From: CAVPJW01 sp963705525
GTDB lineage: Bacteria; Acidobacteriota; Vicinamibacteria; Vicinamibacterales; CAVPJW01
Length of the DNA: 64,000 bases
Reading direction: 5' to 3'
NCBI GenBank assembly: GCA_963705525.1
Contig: CAVPJW010000006.1
Span: forward strand, 1 to 64,000
In this document: one piece after another, positions 39,033 through 46,187 of the stretch
Numbering within the stretch: position 1 is the stretch's first letter
How the letters are laid out: the number at the start of each line of letters is the position of its first letter
The notes under the pieces: model-generated
The model's database searches: none
Seen by the model: the letters and a program-made list of their open reading frames with translations, nothing else
What the model was told of the DNA's origin: nothing
Position numbers and translations under genes: made by a program

Positions 39033-39318
39033 AATCCGATCTCCTTTGTAACAGGGTACGGTTGTCACAGCGAGCATGCGGCAATCAGTCGAGAGATGTC
39101 TGTGCTGTTAGGAACACTCAGCCACGTCATCGCGCCAGCGACTCCGCCCTGTGCACCTGTTCACAAACGCACAGACACGCGTCAGCGATTGCCGCATGCT
39201 GGGGTGCGTCGGATCGTGGATTGGCTCCGCCAGTGTGCCCGGCGTTCTGGTGTGATTCGCCTATGCGAGTACGAGCGGACGCAGCATTCCACTGGCCGGC
39301 TCAACGAAAGGGAACGAC

Positions 39319-39828
39319 ATGCGCAAATTCCTGATGGCCGTTGCAATCATCTGTGCAGCTTCACTAGCGCTGATGGCACAACAGAACAGAATCACAGTCG
39401 AACTCAAGGACGCGCAGGGGCAGTCGGTCGGCATGGCCACCCTGTCGCCGGCCAATGGCGGCGTGTCGATCGCGCTTGATCTCAAGAACCTGTCGCCCGG
39501 CGAACACGCGATTCACATCCATGCGGTGGCGAAGTGCGAGGCGCCCTTCACATCGGCCGGCGGGCACTTCAACCCGGACGCCAAGAAGCATGGGTTGGAG
39601 AACCCTGAAGGTCCGCATGCCGGCGACATGAACAATTTCACGATCGCGTCGAATGGCACCGCCAAGACTACGGTGACGAACTCAAGGGTGACCCTGGGTA
39701 TGGGTGCCAACTCGGTGTTCGGCAATGGAGGTACGGCCCTCGTAATCCATGCCAAGGCCGACGACATGAAGACCGATCCGGCGGGCAACGCGGGTGATCG
39801 GATCGCCTGCGGAACCATTGCGAAGTGA
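39319..39828 (+). CDS. sodC: Superoxide dismutase, Cu/Zn family
   Basis: 169-residue periplasmic Cu/Zn dismutase. Signal peptide MRKFLMAVAIICAASLALMA. Copper/zinc ligands in GEHAIHIHAVAKCEAPFTSA, then GGHFNPDAKKHG and HAGDMNN, and TALVIHAKADDMKTDP. The disulphide cysteines (KCE and IACGTI) are present. ATG follows AAAGGGAACG. It protects the envelope against superoxide. All known active-site residues appear intact. Confidence 0.95.
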   Translation: MRKFLMAVAIICAASLALMAQQNRITVELKDAQGQSVGMATLSPANGGVSIALDLKNLSPGEHAIHIHAVAKCEAPFTSAGGHFNPDAKKHGLENPEGPHAGDMNNFTIASNGTAKTTVTNSRVTLGMGANSVFGNGGTALVIHAKADDMKTDPAGNAGDRIACGTIAK

Positions 39829-39860
39829 CGTTAGCGCCTGATAGAGGCCGGGGAGAATCC

Positions 39861-40095
39861 ATGGCAGATAAATCCGACGCCATCCTGATCCTCCAGAATG
39901 GGACGCAGTGCTACGCGACTGGGCCCGGGTGGAGGCCGCGCTGGCCGGGATCGACCTGTGCCACCAGGCCGTCCTGACGCCGTGCTGACACTCGACGGAG
40001 ACGCATACTGCTGCGCGATCGAGCTGCTTGATCGGCCCATCGATCTATCGAACCCACCGATCATCGTCTGCGACCCGGCGCCTGTGGAGAAATGA
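39861..40095 (+). CDS. Small hypothetical protein, frame-disrupted
   Basis: ATG 39861 has GGGGAGA upstream and reads ADKSDAILILQNGTQ. The apparent continuation is in other frames (LRDWARVEAALAGIDLCHQA, then LTLDGDAYCCAIELLDRPID and IIVCDPAPVEK to a TGA at 40095). Joined, it would be about 78 residues. The stop overlaps the start of the next remnant (ATGA). I do not recognise the family. It is probably a decayed gene. Confidence 0.35.
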
Positions 40096-40340
40096 TGGGA
40101 GCGACCCGTGTGCTCCGCGCGGGCCTGTTAGCAGCTTGTCTGTAGCTATTCGCAACCGGCGTTGCGTCGGCGCAACTCTGTTCGATCAGCTCGACGCCCG
40201 TGATCTTCGGCACCTACGACGTCTTCAGCTCGAGCGCCAATGATTCGACCGGCAGCGTTTCGTATTCGTGCCTGGCTGGTGTGGGGATCTCGATGACACT
40301 CAGCAAGGCGAGCGACCAGTCGCAAAGATCCCGCCAATGA
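40092..40340 (+). pseudogene. Spore-coat-U / Csu fimbrial-type protein remnant
   Basis: The frame starts with a signal-like segment but has an in-frame TAG at 40143-40145. It continues with VASAQLCSISSTPVIFGTYD, then SSSANDSTGSVSYSCLAG and GISMTLSKASDQ, the opening strands of the SCPU domain used by chaperone-usher adhesins. It is then cut off by the 3' end of the phosphoglucomutase gene. No chaperone or usher genes are nearby. Clearly nonfunctional. Confidence 0.7.
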
Positions 40341-41958
40341 TGTCCTGTGCGTCGCGCTGAACGCGACGCAAGTGCTCCTCGCCGCGGACGCTTTCAGCGT
40401 ACACCTTGTACACATTTTCGGTCCCTGACGGGCGCGCGGCGAACCAGCCGTTCTGTGCGATGACCTTGATGCCGCCGATCGGATTGCCGTCGCCGGGCGC
40501 CGTCGTCAGGACGTTCGAAATCTTCTCACCAGCCAGATGCGAGACGGTGACGTCCTTCGGTGTCAGCGCACTGAGCAGGGACCTTTGTTCCGGAGTTGCC
40601 GGTGCCTCGATTCGGTCGTACATCGGGTCCCCGGCTGCGTGTGCCAGTTCTTGGGACAGATCCCCCGGGTCGCGATCGGTCCGAGCCGCGATTTCGGCGG
40701 CGAGCAGGGCCGCGATGATGCCGTCCTTGTCGGTCGTCCAGACCTGACCGTTCATGCGCAGAAACGAGGATCCGGCGCTCTCTTCGCCGGCGAAGCCGAG
40801 CGAGCCGGCTAAGAGGGCGTCGACGAACCATTTGAAACCGACGGGGACCTCGTACACCGATCGTCGGACGCGCGCCGCGGCATAGTCGATGACGTTGCTG
40901 CTCACGACGGTCTTCCCGACGGCCGCATCCGTGCGCCACCCCGGGCGGTTCGCGAACAGATACGCGATGCAGACCGCGAGATAGTGATTCGGGGAGAGTA
41001 GCCCGGCACTCTTCGTGATCACGCCGTGCCGATCGTGATCGGTGTCGCACGCCAACGCAAGGTCGAACCGCTCCCCGAGCGCAAGGAGCCTTTTCATGAC
41101 GTAGGGCGACGACGGGTCCATCCGGATTCTGCCGTCCCAATCGAGCGTCATGAAACGGAATGTCGGGTCCACGGTGCCGTTCACGATGGTGAGGTCAAGT
41201 CCGTAGCGCTCCGCGATCGCCGGCCAGTACTGAACGCCCGCGCCACCCATGGGATCGGCCACGAGCCGTATCCGCGAGGCGCGGATGGTCTCCATCCCGA
41301 GCACGCGGTCCAGGTCGTTCACATACGCGGCGCGGAAATCGTAGGGATGTGTGGTCGAGGCGCGACGGGCCTTGTCCAGGACGAGCCGTTTCACGCCGGC
41401 CAGCCGCTCCTCGAGATACGCGTTCGCCTTCTGCTCAATCCATTGGGTGATGTGGGGGTCGGCCGGCCCTCCGTGGGGTGGGTTGTATTTGAACCCGCCG
41501 TCCTCCGGCGGATTGTGCGACGGCGTGATCACGATCCCATCGGCGAACCCCTTGGTGCGGCCACGATTGTGCGCCAGAATCGCGTGTGAGACCGCGGGGG
41601 TGGGCGTATAGCCGTCGCCCGAGTCGATCATCACGTCGGCCCCGTTGGCGGCCAGCACCTCCAACGCGCTCGTACACGACGGTTCGGAGAGGGCATGCGT
41701 GTCTCTTCCAAGAAACAGGGGACCGTCGATGTGGTGCTCTCGTCGGTAGCGGCAAATGGCCTGCGTGATCGCGAGGATATGCCATTCGTTGAAGGTTCGA
41801 GTGAACGCCGATCCGCGGTGCCCTGACGTGCCGAACGCGACGCGTTGCTCCGGCCTCGTCGGATCTGGCCGGTCGGTGTAGTACGCCGTGACGAGCTTGG
41901 CGACGTCGACGAGCGGATGCGACGCGGCCGGTTGTCCGGCGAGTGGGCTGGCTGGCAT
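40300..41958 (-). CDS. pgm: Phosphoglucomutase, alpha-D-glucose phosphate-specific
   Basis: 552-residue alpha-D-phosphohexomutase interconverting glucose 1- and 6-phosphate. It opens near VAFGTSGHRGSAFTRTFNE. The phosphoserine loop is GIVITPSHNPPEDGGFKYNP. The metal loop is LACDTDHDRHG, the sugar loop GEESAGSSF and the phosphate loop RPSGTENVYKVYAES. Length equals the usual 546-550. ATG 41958 fits the family; ATG 42009 would add 17 residues and neither has a strong ribosome binding site. It would feed glycogen metabolism together with the phosphorylase outside the island. Confidence 0.95.
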   Translation of the reverse strand: MPASPLAGQPAASHPLVDVAKLVTAYYTDRPDPTRPEQRVAFGTSGHRGSAFTRTFNEWHILAITQAICRYRREHHIDGPLFLGRDTHALSEPSCTSALEVLAANGADVMIDSGDGYTPTPAVSHAILAHNRGRTKGFADGIVITPSHNPPEDGGFKYNPPHGGPADPHITQWIEQKANAYLEERLAGVKRLVLDKARRASTTHPYDFRAAYVNDLDRVLGMETIRASRIRLVADPMGGAGVQYWPAIAERYGLDLTIVNGTVDPTFRFMTLDWDGRIRMDPSSPYVMKRLLALGERFDLALACDTDHDRHGVITKSAGLLSPNHYLAVCIAYLFANRPGWRTDAAVGKTVVSSNVIDYAAARVRRSVYEVPVGFKWFVDALLAGSLGFAGEESAGSSFLRMNGQVWTTDKDGIIAALLAAEIAARTDRDPGDLSQELAHAAGDPMYDRIEAPATPEQRSLLSALTPKDVTVSHLAGEKISNVLTTAPGDGNPIGGIKVIAQNGWFAARPSGTENVYKVYAESVRGEEHLRRVQRDAQDIIGGIFATGRSPC

Positions 41959-42147
41959 GGGGGTGACGACGCGACTGCCTAGTTCCTCTAAGATTACCGC
42001 CAGGCGCATCAAATGGGGTGAAGCATGGGCGCGCGGGCATCCTTGAGCCGGCTGATTAATCCGTTGTTTCCTGCCGACGTGAAGGACGTGGAGGTCCGAG
42101 CCTAATGGGCCGCTGGTCCACGCCTCAACACCCAAGGAGAGAGCACT

Positions 42148-42939
42148 ATGAAAAGCAAAGCCATTGCGCTGGGACACCCCGTCCATCCGATGCTGATTCC
42201 GTTCCCGTTCGCGTTCCTGACGGGCGCGGTTCTGTTCGACGCCGCCGGGTGGTTGCGCGACATCCCATCGTGGTGGATGACGGGAGGGCATCTGAGTCTG
42301 GCGGGAATCGCGACCGCGCTTCTGGCGGCGATCCCCGGTGTGATTGACTATCTTTACACGGTGCCACCGGACAGTTCGGGAAAGGCCCGAGCGACCAAGC
42401 ATATGCTCGTAAATGCGACCGCAGTGGCGTTTTTTGGGGCTGCCTGGTGGATACGTGGCGGCGCCGCCACACGACCCGACGCGATCGTGCTCGGCCTTGA
42501 GGTACTTGGTCTCGGCTTCCTCGGCGCCGGCGGATACATGGGAGGCACGTTGGTCACGCGTAACCTGATTGGTGTCGATCACCAATACGCGCAGGCGGGC
42601 AAATGGCGCGAGGAGACCATCGTTGCCCGGAAGAACCACGCGGTCACCGTCGCGAAACGCGATGAACTGCAGGTGGATCAGATGAAGCTCCTGCGGGCCG
42701 GTCAAAAGCGCATTGTGCTGGCACGGACAGAAACGGGTTACGTCGCGTTCGACGACCGCTGCACTCACAGAGGAGGCTCGCTCGCAGGCGGCGTAATGAT
42801 GTGCGGCATGGTTCAATGTCTGTGGCACGGCTCTCAATTCGACGTCTCGACCGGTAAGGTCAAGGCCGGCCCCGCAAAGAAAGCGATCGCGGTGTATCGG
42901 GTGAAGGAGGAAGATGGGGAAGTGCGATTGATTCTCTGA
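42148..42939 (+). CDS. DUF2231 membrane domain fused to Rieske [2Fe-2S] domain
   Basis: 263 residues. Residues 1-150 are a DUF2231-type domain of four helices starting with the HPVHPMLIPFPFAFL motif. Residues about 165-262 form a Rieske ferredoxin with ligand pairs CTHRGG and CLWHGSQFD. The cluster domain should sit on one face of the membrane next to the helices. ATG 42148 follows AAGGAGAGAG. The fusion suggests membrane electron transfer, perhaps with a haem or quinone partner; partner unknown. Confidence 0.85.
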   Translation: MKSKAIALGHPVHPMLIPFPFAFLTGAVLFDAAGWLRDIPSWWMTGGHLSLAGIATALLAAIPGVIDYLYTVPPDSSGKARATKHMLVNATAVAFFGAAWWIRGGAATRPDAIVLGLEVLGLGFLGAGGYMGGTLVTRNLIGVDHQYAQAGKWREETIVARKNHAVTVAKRDELQVDQMKLLRAGQKRIVLARTETGYVAFDDRCTHRGGSLAGGVMMCGMVQCLWHGSQFDVSTGKVKAGPAKKAIAVYRVKEEDGEVRLIL

Positions 42940-43179
42940 ATCAACGGCGGCTGTGAATCCTGCGACGAGGGGCGCGGATCGATGTTCGCGGGGCGGATGT
43001 GCGGTTCAGAGATCCCAGCCCGACAGGGGGTGAGGGTTTCGCGTCGTGTGTCGCCGTGGCTTGCTCGGTATCGAGGGATTTGCGATACGCGTCCGCTTCG
43101 ATCCGGATCGCCGCAGTCAATGTACGGTGCTGACGGCTGGCCACGGGCGCAGGGCGGATCGTCGGGGGACGATGATCTC

Positions 43180-44831
43180 ATGCTCCGCGCGCTGCTCTTC
43201 GCGACGGTCTTTTTCGTCGGCTTGCGCGCGCTCGTCCGGCCAGGAGCTCAGCGTCCTCCATATCAAGGTTGTCGTGGTCGACGCCGAGCGAAAGGTAACG
43301 CCGGTGCCGCGCCATGCGCTGCTCGTCAGCGACAATCCGGCGAGCGCGCCGCCCCGGCGGATCGTCACGGCGCTGGATGGCACCGCCGACGTGAGGTTGC
43401 GCCCAGGGAACTACACCGTGGAATCGGACCGGCCCGTCGTGTTCGACGGCAAGGCCTACCAATGGACACAGATAGTGGACATCGTCGCCGGCCGCGACGC
43501 GGTCCTCGAGCTGACTGCCGACAACGCGGAGGTCGAGCCCGCCACCTCCGCGACGGCCTCCGCGTCGCCGTTGGAGGCCGATCCCTCGTTCCTTCTGCCT
43601 CAATGGCAGGACAGCGTCGTGGCCCTGTGGACTCCGACTACCCACGCGTCGGGATTCCTGATCGACGCGAAGGGACTCATTGCGACGAACCAGCGGGTCA
43701 TCGGCACCGCGACGTCGGTCGAGGTGCAGCTCTCGCCGGACGTCAAAGTGGCGGCGAGCGTCCTCGCGGCAGATCCGGTGCGGGATGTCGCCGTCCTCTG
43801 GATCGATCCGAGCGTCGCTGCCTCATTGCGGCCGGTGCCGCTGGGATGCGCGCAAGCCGCGAAGCCGCCGGTCGTGGACGGGCAGGAGCTCTTCACGATT
43901 GGCGCTCCGCTCCATGAGGAGAAGGGCATGACGTCAGGAACCGTCAGCCGCGTCGAGCCGCATGCCATCGTGTCCGACTTCAGGCTCCGGTTCGGCAGCG
44001 CGGGCGGCCCCGTCTTCACGGCCGCCGGCGGCGTGGTTGGGATCACTTCGATCGTGGACGACAAGAATGAGAGCACGCGCGCGGCCTCCCGAGTCGTCGG
44101 CATCGACGATGCGTGCGCTGTCGTCGCGTCTGCGGAGAAGAAGATGAAGGATGCGGCGCCACCGGACGGCAGGCATCTTCCCGTGGAGCCGATGCGGCCG
44201 TTTCCCGTGAACGCACTCAAGGACGCGGCAGAACGCCGCGCGGGCAGCCTGAGCCCATACCAGATGTCTTCGTCCGACTTCGACGTCGCCTTCATCACGC
44301 CCGTGCTCACCTACGTTGCGCAGCATCAGTCGGAGCAGGCGAGGGGACGCGAGCGCAGCGGAGGCCCGCGCCCGCTGGACGCGGAGCCGGCAGTCGTGCG
44401 CCCACTCATCGACTTCGGCAACTGGTCCGAGTACGTTGCGGACTTTCCGCCGGTGCTGCTGATTCGCGTAACGCCGAAGCTGGTGGAGGGCTTCTGGACG
44501 ACGGTTGCGCGCGGCGCCGTGCGGACGCAAGGGTGTCTCCCTGCCCCCGATCAAGCACTTCAAGTCAGGCTTTTCGCGGATGCGCGTCTTCTGCGGCGAC
44601 GCTGAGGTGACACCGATCCACCCGTTCAAGCTCGAACAGCGCGTCTCCGAGAGCGACGCGATCTACGAAGGTCTCTACGTCTTTGACCCCGGCGCGCTCG
44701 GGCCGCATTGCGGGCCCGTCAAGCTCGTGCTGTATTCGGAGAAGGAGCCGGTGAAAGGCGACACCCGGCTGGTCGATCCGAAGCTGCTCCAGCAGATCTG
44801 GCAGGACTTCGCACCGTATCGAGGGCTTTGA
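43180..44831 (+). CDS. Trypsin-like (HtrA-fold) protease homologue lacking catalytic residues
   Basis: About 548 residues once two frame changes are bridged. The signal peptide MLRALLFATVFFVGL... starts at 43180. The second frame begins near 43240 (QELSVLHIKVVVVDAERK) and carries the trypsin fold: GFLIDAKGLIATNQRVIGTA, RDVAVLWID and FGSAGGPVFTAAGGVVGI. The third frame from about 44530 ends VDPKLLQQIWQDFAPYRGL. Histidine of the usual TNxHV motif is replaced (TNQRV), and serine of GNSGGP is an alanine (GSAGGP). Only the Asp region is retained, so proteolysis is unlikely. A binding or scaffold role is inferred. Each frame change equals one extra base. Confidence 0.75.
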
Positions 44832-45165
44832 AGGCAGAACTCGACGTCGAGGTCTGTCCGTTTCAGGGGGCAAGTGGGTATCGCGTTGCTGCCGACTCAG
44901 ACGGATCAGCATGGTGCCCGGAATTTTCGAAAGGCCATCTTCTCCCCGTGCTCGGAAAGCGTCTGCTATCTGACATCGACGCGAATGATATCGGTCGGGT
45001 ACCAGCAGGGTCGGCTCACGGAGAAGGCAGCGCCGAACACGGTGAACCTAGGCGAAGAAGCCAAAAGACGAATCCGGCCGGCAGGACTACGGGTGCGTGG
45101 GTGATCTCGAGACGAGCCACGCCCACATCGTTGACATGCTAAAACGATGAAAGTATGCTTATATC
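44832..45165. other. Gene-free stretch before vapBC
   Basis: About 334 bases. No convincing gene. The last 35 bases hold the vapBC promoter. Confidence 0.5.
45131..45159 (+). promoter_or_regulatory. Sigma-70-type promoter of vapBC
   Basis: TTGACA (45131-45136) and TATGCT (45154-45159) with a 17-base spacer. Transcription would start near 45166, at the first ATG of the antitoxin gene, so the mRNA may be leaderless. Confidence 0.75.
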
Positions 45166-45399
45166 ATGTCACCGACGATGGTGCAGATCCGAAACGTGCC
45201 GTCTGAGTTTCATCGCCGGCTGAAGGCGCGCGCGGCGATGGAGGGCATGTCGATGTCCGACTACATTCTGCGTGAAGTCGGCAAAGCGCTGGATCGGCCG
45301 ACTCGCCAGGAGGTGCTCGAGCGGCTTCGAGCGCGGCCTGTTCGCCGCCTCAAGCGAAGCGCCGCGGACGTGATCCGCGCCGAGCGGGATGCTCGGTGA
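45166..45399 (+). CDS. vapB: Antitoxin, FitA/VapB ribbon-helix-helix type
   Basis: 77-residue antitoxin. The ribbon strand MVQIRNVPSEFHRRLKARAA and helix GMSMSDYILREV form a ribbon-helix-helix DNA-binding domain; the C-terminus (RRLKRSAADVIRAERD) would wrap the toxin. ATG 45166 and ATG 45178 are both possible; the promoter position favours a leaderless start at 45166. Its stop overlaps the toxin start (GTGA). It should repress its own operon. Confidence 0.88.
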   Translation: MSPTMVQIRNVPSEFHRRLKARAAMEGMSMSDYILREVGKALDRPTRQEVLERLRARPVRRLKRSAADVIRAERDAR

Positions 45400-45800
45400 T
45401 CGTCCTCGATGCGTCGGCGCTTGTGGAGTTGCTGCTCAATACGGCCGCAGGGCGGACGATCGCGACGCGTATTGCCGACCCAGCCCTCAGTGTGCACGTG
45501 CCTCACCTCGCGGATATCGAGGTGACTCAGGCACTCCGGCGGTATGCGAATGATGGGGATCTCGACGCGGCCGACGCGGCCGTCGCCCTCGAGGATCTTC
45601 GCTCTCTGGATCTGGAGCGCCACGCCCACGAACCCCTCCTCGATCGCGTGTGGGCGCTTCGACGCAACCTGAGCGCGTACGATGCTGTTTACGTGGCGCT
45701 CGCCGAGGCGCTCGATACGGTATTGCTGACGTGCGACGGTCGACTTGCGCGCGCGCCTGGCGCCGGGCGCCGCGTGGAACTCGTCAAGCGCACGAACTGA
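45396..45800 (+). CDS. vapC: Toxin, PIN-domain ribonuclease VapC
   Basis: 134-residue PIN-domain RNase. Acidic residues of the active site are present: MIVLDASALVELLL (Asp), HLADIEVTQALRR (Glu), YDAVYVALAEAL (Asp) and LTCDGRLARA (Asp). GTG start overlaps the antitoxin stop. VapC enzymes cut tRNA or rRNA and stop growth when the antitoxin is lost. Position next to the right boundary suggests that it stabilises the island. Confidence 0.92.
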   Translation: MIVLDASALVELLLNTAAGRTIATRIADPALSVHVPHLADIEVTQALRRYANDGDLDAADAAVALEDLRSLDLERHAHEPLLDRVWALRRNLSAYDAVYVALAEALDTVLLTCDGRLARAPGAGRRVELVKRTN

Positions 45801-45962
45801 TCTGATGTGGCCACGCCGACTGTACCCAAGACTGTACCCCCTCGCGATGGGAATTCGTGGGATTCTGTACGAAGAGCGGGTAGCGAGAGATCATCGATTC
45901 GAGCCCCAGATTGCTACATCAAGTCGCATGGTACGATGCCATCGCCGGTCTGCCCGCCGCAA

Positions 45963-46009
<47 letters not shown>

Positions 46010-46020
46010 CTTTTCGGGTC

Positions 46021-46170
46021 CATTCCGGACACATGGGTAACAGTTCATTCCGGAGACATAGGTAACAGTTTCGGGCCGAACGGATTATCGAACGGTTCCA
46101 GCCCGCACGTCTCGCTCAGGGTACTCAGCGGAATCGTCGCGCGATCGGTGCGGCAGATTACTCGCCGAAC
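46021..46170 (-). mobile_element. IS481-type element remnant
   Basis: Two tandem 25-bp repeats (46021-46045 and 46046-46070, 23 of 25 matching, CATTCCGGA(C/G)ACAT(G/A)GGTAACAGTT) sit beside a minus-strand frame ending ETCGLEPFDNPFGPKLLPMS. That C-terminus and such repeats are typical of IS481-like integrase-core transposons. The rest of the transposase is absent; it stops at the end of glgP. Confidence 0.5.
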
Positions 46171-46187
46171 ACGGGCAAGCCTGCTCG

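Noticed and set aside
42023..42103. Tiny frame of 26 codons (MGARASLSRLINPL...) before the Rieske gene
   Set aside because: Too short and without a clear ribosome binding site or recognisable product.
45818..45960. Possible integrase 3' end beside attR (minus-strand GTV-GTV reading)
   Set aside because: The motif resembles C-termini of some tyrosine recombinases, but there is no catalytic R-H-R-Y sequence and no frame of useful length.
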